Shown here: positions 1 through 5,324 of the stretch, piece after piece
How positions within the stretch are numbered: position 1 is the first letter of the stretch
How the letters are laid out: every line of letters starts with the position of its first letter
Source: GCA-020344715 sp050115935
GTDB lineage: Archaea > Thermoproteota > Bathyarchaeia > Bathyarchaeales > Bathyarchaeaceae
Direction: 5' to 3'
Assembly: GCA_050115935.1 (NCBI GenBank)
Contig: JASFPO010000069.1
Span: 1-10,542 of the forward strand
Length of the DNA stretch: 10,542 nt
Translations under genes and position numbers: made by a program
Notes under the pieces: model-generated
Databases searched by the model: none
What the model was told of the DNA's origin: nothing
What the model saw: only the letters and a program-made list of their open reading frames with translations

Positions 1-151
1 CTTTTATTTCAATGTGAATCTCCTGTTCGTCAAGGTATTTGACCTCGCCTTTCACGTAAGCTAACAAGTCGTCGAGTTCTTCTGTGTCTTCGGGCAGTTC
101 TAGTCCCAGCAAGTCTTCAAGATCTTTGCGTTCAATTTCGATTGTAGGCAT
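1..151 (-). CDS. pheT: Phenylalanyl-tRNA synthetase beta subunit, N-terminal part (cut by window start)
   Basis: The visible 50 codons begin MPTIEIERKDLEDLLG, the kind of N-terminus seen in archaeal PheRS beta chains. The beta subunit pairs with PheS to form the (alpha-beta)2 enzyme that charges tRNA-Phe; the beta chain carries tRNA-binding and editing domains, which lie outside this window. The ATG at 151-149 follows the pheS stop codon TAG (154-152) with no gap. A GGAG at 164-161 inside the pheS 3' end lies 9 nt before this ATG, so the two genes are almost certainly co-transcribed and translationally linked. The assignment rests on the N-terminal sequence plus position after pheS. The rest of the gene runs off the left edge of the window. 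Confidence 0.9.
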   Translation of the reverse strand, partial: MPTIEIERKDLEDLLGLELPEDTEELDDLLAYVKGEVKYLDEQEIHIEIK

Positions 152-1666
152 CTAGATCAGCTCCTTGCGTCTTATCCAGTTTAGGTCTTGTGAGAACAGG
201 TAGCGGATGTCGTCGATTCCAGCTTTCATCATGAACAAACGGTCAACACCCAAACCCCAAGCTAAGACTGGCACCTTAATGCCGAGGGGCAAAGTGACCT
301 CTGGGCGGAAGAGGCCTGATCCGCCGAATTCTAGCCATCCGTAGCCCTTCTTGTAAGCTACTAGCTCAACGCTTGGCTCTGTGAAGGGGAAATAGTCGGG
401 TCTGAACTTCACTTTGTCTGCGCCTGCGATGTCTATAGCGAATTTCTCTAGCACACCTAACAAGTCTCGCAGTGTCAAATCCTTACCGACCATTATTCCT
501 TCAACTTGATTGAACTCGCTCAGATGGATTTTGTCAACCACATCAGGACGATAGCAGCGGGCTACGGCGAAGTATTTTCCTGGAATCTCTAGATCCTTGC
601 TGAGTAAAGCTCGAACGCTTAAGGCTGTTCCATGTGCACGCAGTAGCAAGCGTTGTGTGTCACGGAGAGAGAAGCTGTATCCCCAGCCTGTGGAGCCAGT
701 TTTCCAGCCTTTCTCATGAGTTCTCTTCACATTTCTGAGGATCCGCTTATAAGCGTAAACTTTTCCACGTTTTGGTGATTTTACATAATACGCACCGAAG
801 ATTTCTCGCGCCGGGTGGTCTTGTGGCGTGTATAGACAGTCAAAGTTGAAGAATGACAATTCTACAGGTGGGCCTTCCATCTCTTTGAAGCCCAAAGCAA
901 CAAGTTTTTCCTTCAATTCATCAAGGAACCGTGCGTAAGGATGTTTTTTTCCAGGCCATGTTTTGGCAACTGGTGCTTTAATGTTGTATTTTCGAAGCTT
1001 AACCTGACGCCATTTTCCAGAAACGATGAGCTCAGGCGTGAGTTGGCTGACTTCCCCCATGATTTGCAGTGGTTTTTCAACAAGTTTTTGACCGGCGCCT
1101 GTGAGTTCTATTTCCCGCAGTACTTTTTCGCGGATTTCTATAAGTTTTCTTCGCTTCAAGATGGAAACTGCACTTTGTAGGTCTTTGCTTAGTTCTTCTG
1201 CCACAAGAGAACCCTTTTCAGCTAAGAGAGAAAGTAGTTTTTCATCCGTTTCCTCAGCTGGTTTACGTTTTGAAGCCTTTAGTACACGTTTTTTTTGCTC
1301 TATTGTTGCCCAGCCTTTGTGTTGAAGCCAACCTAACGCTATGGTTATGAATTTCTCCTCCAAGTGTGCGTTTTCAGCCACTTTTCTTGTTGGGGCTTTT
1401 CCGCCTAGTTTGATTAAGGAGCCGATTAGACGGCGTTCTGGAAGCCCCTTTTTGGCGTGGTGTCTTCCCTCTTGGTTTAGTGTTATTATCTGCTGTTTCT
1501 GTTCGTTAACTCTTATCAGCTTCTCTTCTTTCAAGGTCAGAACTGCCCGCATCACTGCAGCGTGAGCTAGACCACTAGCTTCTGCTATCTTTTCAACTTC
1601 TCCTTTGCTGTCCAGTTCTTTTAGGGCGAGCAAGGTTTTTTGTTCATGTTCTCGCATATGGCTCAT
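152..1666 (-). CDS. pheS: Phenylalanyl-tRNA synthetase alpha subunit, archaeal/eukaryal type
   Basis: This 504-residue cytosolic class II synthetase alpha chain activates phenylalanine with ATP and, with PheT, charges tRNA-Phe. Residues 1 to about 205 resemble the winged-helix repeats typical of archaeal and eukaryal alpha chains; the catalytic core spans about 215-504. Visible signatures are the motif 1 region (HPYARF at 242-247, then LYTPQDHPAREIF at 278-290), motif 2 (ARCYRPDVVDKIHLSEFNQ at 369-387), the Phe-pocket segment FPFTEPSVE (426-434) and motif 3 (GLGVDRL at 471-477). Length is normal for the family. The ATG at 1666 is preferred over an ATG three codons later (1657) because GGAGGA at 1682-1677 lies 10 nt before the first and 19 nt before the second. 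The gene sits 220 nt downstream of trpS on the same strand and abuts pheT. That upstream gap has unusual structure, described separately. Confidence 0.97.
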   Translation of the reverse strand: MSHMREHEQKTLLALKELDSKGEVEKIAEASGLAHAAVMRAVLTLKEEKLIRVNEQKQQIITLNQEGRHHAKKGLPERRLIGSLIKLGGKAPTRKVAENAHLEEKFITIALGWLQHKGWATIEQKKRVLKASKRKPAEETDEKLLSLLAEKGSLVAEELSKDLQSAVSILKRRKLIEIREKVLREIELTGAGQKLVEKPLQIMGEVSQLTPELIVSGKWRQVKLRKYNIKAPVAKTWPGKKHPYARFLDELKEKLVALGFKEMEGPPVELSFFNFDCLYTPQDHPAREIFGAYYVKSPKRGKVYAYKRILRNVKRTHEKGWKTGSTGWGYSFSLRDTQRLLLRAHGTALSVRALLSKDLEIPGKYFAVARCYRPDVVDKIHLSEFNQVEGIMVGKDLTLRDLLGVLEKFAIDIAGADKVKFRPDYFPFTEPSVELVAYKKGYGWLEFGGSGLFRPEVTLPLGIKVPVLAWGLGVDRLFMMKAGIDDIRYLFSQDLNWIRRKELI

Positions 1667-1676
1667 GTGTATGTCT

Positions 1677-1682
1677 TCCTCC
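1677..1682 (-). promoter_or_regulatory. Strong Shine-Dalgarno site of pheS
   Basis: GGAGGA on the minus strand ends 10 nt before the pheS ATG and is the best ribosome binding site in the trpS-pheS gap. Its exact reverse complement lies 25 nt upstream at 1713-1708, so the site can be masked by a hairpin if the transcript begins upstream of 1713. Confidence 0.7.
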
Positions 1683-1713
1683 GTGGTTTATGATGAACCC
1701 GATTTTTGGAGGA
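1677..1713 (-). promoter_or_regulatory. Candidate hairpin masking the pheS ribosome binding site
   Basis: In the minus-strand RNA, UCCUCC (1713-1708) is perfectly complementary to the pheS Shine-Dalgarno GGAGGA (1682-1677). The 25-nt loop contains a second inverted repeat, GGUU (1699-1696) with AACC (1688-1685), around a 7-nt loop. The stacked structure would occlude ribosome entry at pheS. Pairing is read directly from the sequence; folding energy was not computed, and a 6-bp purine/pyrimidine match can arise by chance. It matters only if transcripts begin upstream of 1713. Confidence 0.35.
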
Positions 1714-1715
1714 CA

Positions 1716-1747
1716 ATGTCGTATAGTGTTGCAGTGATGCCGTATAG
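1716..1747 (-). repeat. Tandem CTATACGRCAT elements upstream of pheS (TATA-like or operator)
   Basis: On the minus strand CTATACGGCAT (1747-1737) and CTATACGACAT (1726-1716) are copies with one mismatch, 21 bp apart, about two helical turns. A related ACTTCTAAACG (1800-1790) matches ACTTCTATACG (1751-1741) at 10 of 11 positions. Either TATA-like core could direct pheS transcription: the distal one predicts a start near 1717, just before the candidate masking hairpin, and the proximal one predicts a start near 1697. Equal spacing on the same DNA face would also suit a regulator binding site. Function is inferred. Confidence 0.35.
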
Positions 1748-1792
1748 AAGTTTCTGCTGGTGGAAAATGGTCTGGACTAATCAAACGCACGT

Positions 1793-1825
1793 TTAGAAGT
1801 CGAATTTCTGAAATTGGCAGGACAT
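1793..1825 (-). CDS. Candidate 10-residue Phe-rich leader peptide ORF upstream of pheS
   Basis: The minus strand reads ATG TCC TGC CAA TTT CAG AAA TTC GAC TTC TAA, giving MSCQFQKFDF, with three Phe codons in ten. GGTGA at 1834-1830 lies 4 nt before the ATG, a good archaeal ribosome binding site. A TATA-like stretch (AAAGATAAATAAG, 1871-1859) lies 25-35 bp before that site, the same geometry as at the DUF996 gene in this window. The ORF sits 127 nt before pheS, and its last codons can pair with the 3' end of trpS. By analogy with bacterial pheST leader peptides such as E. coli pheM, it could sense charged tRNA-Phe. An ORF this short can easily be chance, and no translation evidence exists here. 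Confidence 0.3.
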   Translation of the reverse strand: MSCQFQKFDF

Positions 1826-1900
1826 CCCTTCACCAACGCAAATGGATACGTGACAATCTTATTTATCTTTAACTGTCTTGTGATAATTATTCGACTTCCA
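1794..1900 (-). repeat. Long-range inverted repeat joining the trpS 3' end to the Phe-codon stretch of the leader ORF
   Basis: The last codons of trpS, GAAGTCGAAT (1898-1889, reaching into the stop codon), are the exact reverse complement of ATTCGACTTC (1805-1796) in the tiny leader ORF. One G-U pair and one U-A pair extend the RNA stem to 12 bp (1900-1889 with 1805-1794), enclosing 83 nt. Ribosomes finishing trpS would cover the first arm and ribosomes on the leader ORF the second, so the stem could respond to translation of either. The complementarity is certain; the regulatory role is inference and requires a transcript spanning both parts. Confidence 0.4.
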
Positions 1901-3002
1901 GTATTTCTCTTGCTTTGTCAATGTATCGGCTTTTTTTGCGTTGATGTTCCTTCACAAAATCTAACACAATCTTGATGAGACGGTGTTTGTCTTCACCACA
2001 CAGGATTTTGCCTTCTCTACATTCAGAATTATGAAGCTTCGCGACATCTTCGTCACGTTCAAAGAAATAGAATAGATACAAGTCATATAAGGGGCAAATA
2101 TCAGGGTTCGCGCCAAGTCTCCGTTGTTCTTCAGCCGTAGGTTTGCCACCTGTAAAAGCGTTGGAAATCTTCTTGGCAATGACCTCAGGTTTCTCCTCAA
2201 ACGTGAAGTAACTCATGGGGTCGCGCTTGCTCATCTTGGGTGAACCGTCCAACGCCTTGATCAACTTGTGATAGGTGGAAGCAGGTGGAACAAAGTTGTA
2301 TTTTCGGCGGAACTTGAAAGCTAAATCTCTAGTCAGGCGTAGATGTGGGTCTTGATCCACTCCAACAGGCACAACTGTAGGTTTAGGTCCGCCAAAGTCC
2401 TTGAGTTGAGGCAACAAAATGTCTCCCGCCTGTATCAACGCCGAAAGGTACAAGCCCATGTGGCGTTCTCCATAAATCGCCTTCATAGTTGCCAAAGTTA
2501 CTCCTCTTCCAAAAGCTATGGCTAGGTCTTTAACTCGATGCTCTTTCGACTGTTGATAGATGTAACCTTTTTCAGGGTCGAACCCTAGAGCTAGCAGATC
2601 TGCAACGTTACCGACTGCATATTTTTGGCTTTTTTCGAATGGTATATGATTGTCTTCGTAGGCTTCAACGTCTGCAATACAGTAAAAAGCTGTTCCACCT
2701 TGCTGTTGAAAATAGATGACTTCTCGCGCCGTTTGTAAGGTACCGAGATGAAACTCTCCTGTAGGCTTGATACCACTCATTACCGCAAACTCTTCATAAT
2801 TTTTCATGGCTTTTAGAATGTGTTCAAAGTCTCTGTGTCCGAATATTATGCCTCTACGCATAGCAGCGTTTGGATTTGGCATCTTTTGCAACAGTGGCTT
2901 GAAAGGTTGAATTCCAAACTCTTCGTAAAGGCGCTCGTAATCTTCCACCACTGTCATTCCAAACGGGTCAATAGTAGTCTTGCCGGTAGAAGGGTTAGTC
3001 AA
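1887..3002 (-). CDS. trpS: Tryptophanyl-tRNA synthetase, archaeal type
   Basis: This 371-residue class I synthetase activates tryptophan with ATP and charges tRNA-Trp in the cytosol. The HIGH-type signature appears as HLGT (85-88, in the segment beginning KPTGEFHLGT), and the KMSKS loop as PKMSKR (255-260). PVGVDQDPHLRLTRD (212-226) is the conserved nucleotide and substrate segment of archaeal/eukaryal TrpRS. Length fits the family. The start is a TTG (3002-3000); it keeps the IDPFG...DYERLYEEFGI segment (11-31) usual at the N-terminus of archaeal homologues, which an ATG at codon 16 would break. GGGGG at 3017-3013 is a plausible ribosome site 10 nt before it. It is divergent from the DUF996 gene and upstream of pheS on the same strand. 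Its final codons form one arm of a long inverted repeat with the pheS leader region. Confidence 0.96.
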   Translation of the reverse strand: MTNPSTGKTTIDPFGMTVVEDYERLYEEFGIQPFKPLLQKMPNPNAAMRRGIIFGHRDFEHILKAMKNYEEFAVMSGIKPTGEFHLGTLQTAREVIYFQQQGGTAFYCIADVEAYEDNHIPFEKSQKYAVGNVADLLALGFDPEKGYIYQQSKEHRVKDLAIAFGRGVTLATMKAIYGERHMGLYLSALIQAGDILLPQLKDFGGPKPTVVPVGVDQDPHLRLTRDLAFKFRRKYNFVPPASTYHKLIKALDGSPKMSKRDPMSYFTFEEKPEVIAKKISNAFTGGKPTAEEQRRLGANPDICPLYDLYLFYFFERDEDVAKLHNSECREGKILCGEDKHRLIKIVLDFVKEHQRKKSRYIDKAREILEVE

Positions 3003-3101
3003 TTCCTAATGCCCCCAAATCAGATGTTTTGACATTATTGAAAAGCTTATTTGTCAAGAAAATGGTGATCACTGGAAAATCTTGTTTGGATATCTTTTGC
3101 G

Positions 3102-3129
3102 GGACTAACGCCAGTCCAAGGCGTTCACC
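3102..3129 (-). promoter_or_regulatory. Mutually exclusive hairpins with a Trp codon upstream of trpS
   Basis: In the minus-strand RNA, AACGCC (3125-3120) pairs perfectly with GGCGUU (3112-3107) around a 7-nt loop, while GGACU (3117-3113) pairs with AGUCC (3106-3102) around a 6-nt loop. The arms overlap, so only one can form at a time. GGTGA (3129-3125) lies 5 nt before TTG GAC TGG CGT TAG (3119-3105), a possible four-codon peptide with one Trp. A TATA-like TTAAGTATAG (3160-3151) lies about 26 bp before the GGTGA. This looks like an attenuator but is very small; trpS may instead start from a closer box near 3053-3046. Confidence 0.25.
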
Positions 3130-3207
3130 TTGAAACTGGAATGTGAAGACCTATACTTAAGGCTTGTTTATGCTGAATTACCACTACGGATTAAGTCTGC
3201 ACGCGCC

Positions 3208-3222
3208 AAAAGCTTATATATG
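3208..3222 (+). promoter_or_regulatory. TATA box and BRE-like purines of the DUF996 gene
   Basis: AAAAGC followed by TTATATATG (3214-3222) is a good archaeal BRE/TATA match. A start about 26 bp downstream would fall near 3243, giving a leader of about 11 nt that contains GTGAT (3244-3248), 5 nt before the ATG at 3254. Confidence 0.7.
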
Positions 3223-3253
3223 AAACGGTAAAAACAGAGTTGCGTGATGTGAA

Positions 3254-3856
3254 ATGACGCTACAATCAAGCAGGACTTTGGGTGGTGTAGGAGCATTATT
3301 GATGGTAATCTCCCCATTCTTGGTAAGTGGTTTCTCACTCGTTGCAGGATTGATTGGGCTAATACTGGTTCTGATAGCGGTCAAAAGATTGTCCGACCAT
3401 TACAAGGAAGCCAGCATATTTAACAACTCGCTTTACGGTGTTATCTTGTCGATAGTAGGCGGAGTAGTTTTTGTCGCAGCACTTTTTGTGACAGCCTTAA
3501 GTTTTTTCACAAATGTTTTGGGCATCGAACTCTCTACAGCTTTCAGCGACCCGACAGCTTTCTCAAACATTGATTGGGCAGAAGCAATAGTCTTTGACAA
3601 TCTGTTGGCTCATGTGGGAGCGCTAGTAGGAAGTTTGATTATGCTTTTCATATTCATTGTTGTCGCAGCCATCTTCTACAGAAAATCATTGACGACCCTC
3701 GCTGAAAAGACGGGCGTTGGCCTTTTTGGCACTGCAGGATTGTTACTACTGATCGGCGCCGTCTTGACAATAATCGCCATAGGCTTCTTGCTTATCTGGA
3801 TTGCTGAAATACTCCTGATAGTTGCATTCTTCCGGATTAGGGCAGAACCCACTTAG
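3254..3856 (+). CDS. DUF996 family membrane protein
   Basis: This 200-residue integral membrane protein has no established biochemical role. It starts with the DUF996-like pattern TLGGVGALLMVISPF (8-22), followed by LVAGLIGLILVLIAVKRLSDHYKEASIFNN (29-58), where the basic/aromatic stretch after the second helix is typical. About five to six hydrophobic segments are visible: roughly 8-22, 26-44, 60-85, 118-142, 157-175 and 176-192. A short hydrophilic section around residues 90-112 would be exposed between helices. The ATG is supported by GTGAT 5 nt upstream and a strong TATA box at the right distance. It is transcribed alone, divergent from trpS and 147 nt ahead of map. Family recognition is from pattern memory; the function is unknown. 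Confidence 0.85.
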   Translation: MTLQSSRTLGGVGALLMVISPFLVSGFSLVAGLIGLILVLIAVKRLSDHYKEASIFNNSLYGVILSIVGGVVFVAALFVTALSFFTNVLGIELSTAFSDPTAFSNIDWAEAIVFDNLLAHVGALVGSLIMLFIFIVVAAIFYRKSLTTLAEKTGVGLFGTAGLLLLIGAVLTIIAIGFLLIWIAEILLIVAFFRIRAEPT

Positions 3857-3978
3857 CCGCCTCCAATGACTCCTTCGCGAATTTTACTCTAAATCACCCA
3901 AACGCGCGCAAACACTTCAATAACCATTATAGATGATGATTGCACACGCATCATTCCAAACATTTTTAGCCTCAAACT

Positions 3979-3986
3979 CCTTTAAG
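3979..3986 (+). promoter_or_regulatory. Probable core promoter of map (possibly leaderless mRNA)
   Basis: CCTTTAAG at 3979-3986 lies about 21 bp before the map ATG (4004), with no Shine-Dalgarno-like sequence between them. This fits a leaderless transcript. A weaker alternative, ATTATAGA at 3925-3932, would give a leader of about 50 nt without a ribosome site. Confidence 0.4.
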
Positions 3987-4003
3987 GGAATCCGTGTCGC
4001 GCC

Positions 4004-4906
4004 ATGGCTATCTCAGAAGAAAATCTTCAAAAATACGTAAAGGCTGGAAAAATCGCAGCGAAAATCCGTGAGCAGATGCGGCAGACAGTCACTGAAGGCA
4101 TGCCTATAATTGACATCTGCGAGAAAGTTGAATCACTAACTCGAGAAAACGGAGCAAGACCCGCATTTCCCTGCAACGTTTCAATCAACGAAGTTGCCGC
4201 TCACTACTCATCTCCTCCACAAGACAAGCGGATTGTTCCTGACAACTCTATTGTCAAAGTAGACATAGGAGTACATGTTGACGGCTATATCGCTGACACC
4301 GCCGCAACGATATGTTTCAACTCAGACTATGAGAACCTTGCAAGTGTTACTGAGAAGGCATTGGAAACGGCCGTTGAACTGCTTCGTCCAGGTTTGTCTA
4401 TAGCAAAGTTTGGCTCTACCATCCAGAAGTCAATTGAAATGCAAGGGTTTAAACCAGTTTCAAACCTGACCGGGCATCAAATTGGCAGATATTTGGTGCA
4501 CAGTGGTAAAAGGTTGCCCAATGTGTCTCACATATCCATATCTAAAGTTCGGGCTGGAGAAGTCTATGGCGTAGAACCCTTTGCAACTCTACCTAAAGCT
4601 GCTGGTAAGGTCAGAAGCGGAAAGGAAGCGCATATTTTCAGGCTTATCAAACGTAAATCTTTGAAAGGTGAACATGCAAAACAGCTTCTAAAATCTATCG
4701 AAAGCGACTTTCGAACATTGCCTTTCTCGCAGCGGTGGCTTGCAGGATACTTGCCTTCTCGCCATTATCCAGCTGCGTTTTCCGAATTGCTCTCTTCAAG
4801 AAGTTTGATGGCTTATCCTCTGTTCATTGAGGCAAGCGGGAAACCAGTAGCACAGGCAGAACACACAGTCGTCATAACAGAAGACGGTAGTCGCGTGTTA
4901 ACCTAG
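4004..4906 (+). CDS. map: Methionine aminopeptidase, type II (archaeal)
   Basis: This 300-residue cytosolic M24 metalloenzyme removes the initiator methionine from new proteins. By comparison with the Pyrococcus enzyme, all five metal ligands are visible: D87 and D98 in KVDIGVHVDGYIADTA, H158 in LTGHQIGRY, E191 in YGVEPFAT and E286 in AQAEHTVV. The substrate-contacting histidines H67 (AAHYSSP) and H166 (LVHSGK) are also present. The region at about 195-265 with a variable winged-helix-like insert fits type II rather than type I enzymes. Length matches archaeal members (about 295-300). The ATG is the first start in frame after the promoter; with no ribosome site before it the mRNA may be leaderless. 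Its stop overlaps by 9 nt the 3' end of the convergent zinc-ribbon gene. Confidence 0.97.
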   Translation: MAISEENLQKYVKAGKIAAKIREQMRQTVTEGMPIIDICEKVESLTRENGARPAFPCNVSINEVAAHYSSPPQDKRIVPDNSIVKVDIGVHVDGYIADTAATICFNSDYENLASVTEKALETAVELLRPGLSIAKFGSTIQKSIEMQGFKPVSNLTGHQIGRYLVHSGKRLPNVSHISISKVRAGEVYGVEPFATLPKAAGKVRSGKEAHIFRLIKRKSLKGEHAKQLLKSIESDFRTLPFSQRWLAGYLPSRHYPAAFSELLSSRSLMAYPLFIEASGKPVAQAEHTVVITEDGSRVLT

Positions 4907-5311
4907 TTTTGTCGCGGGTTTTCCTTTCTCTTTGACTTCACGGTAGATCGACGCGATTACCATTTGCTCATTACATTTTGGGCACTGTTCAGTTTCCTTG
5001 AACACGAAGTCTCCACGCTGGAAATCTCTAATGTTTTTCATACCACACTTTTCGCAAAGTATTGTGGTGGTTACCGGCTGAGACGCTGAGGCCAGTTTCA
5101 AAATCCTTTTTCTTGTTTGGAACAACACGTAGCTCGATAAAGCCAAGATTGTGGCTCCCAAGATCATGTAAGTGCTGCCAGCTTCCACTTGTCCCCCTAA
5201 ATAGGCATCGAATCCCAGGAAAATGGAGAATATTGATAACAGAAAGGTTATCAGCAGAATTGCCAAGAGAATTGGGGAAACCTTTTTTCGAGTTTCAAAT
5301 GCTTCACTCAT
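4898..5311 (-). CDS. Small membrane protein with C-terminal zinc ribbon, unknown function
   Basis: I do not recognise a named family for this 137-residue protein. Two hydrophobic helices at about 12-36 and 47-64 form a membrane hairpin. A basic stretch, TRKRILK (66-72), follows the second helix, which suggests that the C-terminal half faces the cytoplasm. C86-x2-C89 (CEKCG) and C110-x2-C113 (CPKCN) form a four-cysteine zinc ribbon with a 20-residue spacer. It starts 13 nt after the stop of the DUF1512 gene; GAGAG (5320-5316) lies 4 nt before the ATG, so it is probably the second gene of that operon. Its last 9 nt overlap the convergent map gene. A role as membrane anchor or partner of the DUF1512 protein is a guess from position. 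Confidence 0.8.
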   Translation of the reverse strand: MSEAFETRKKVSPILLAILLITFLLSIFSIFLGFDAYLGGQVEAGSTYMILGATILALSSYVLFQTRKRILKLASASQPVTTTILCEKCGMKNIRDFQRGDFVFKETEQCPKCNEQMVIASIYREVKEKGKPATKLG

Positions 5312-5324
5312 TGAACTCTCGCCT

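Noticed and set aside
1677..1682. Alternative pheS start at the ATG three codons downstream (1657)
   Set aside because: It would put 19 nt between GGAGGA and the start, against 10 nt for the ATG at 1666.
941..1796. Several plus-strand frames of 60-80 codons across the trpS-pheS area
   Set aside because: They lie opposite the clearly coding pheS gene or its upstream region, have low-complexity Ser/Cys/Phe-rich composition typical of antisense shadows, and lack ribosome sites or known motifs.
3065..3072. Perfect palindrome GTGATCAC upstream of trpS
   Set aside because: An 8-bp palindrome is expected several times by chance per window, and nothing else ties it to either divergent gene.
3003..3253. 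Possible tRNA or CRISPR repeat in the divergent intergenic region
   Set aside because: There are no regularly spaced repeats and no cloverleaf; only promoters and the small alternative hairpins are visible.
3933..3954. Inverted repeat ATGATG/CATCAT between the DUF996 and map genes
   Set aside because: The repeat is 6 bp of simple-sequence character with a 10-nt loop, no U-tract follows it, and its position relative to the map promoter suggests no clear role. It may be chance.
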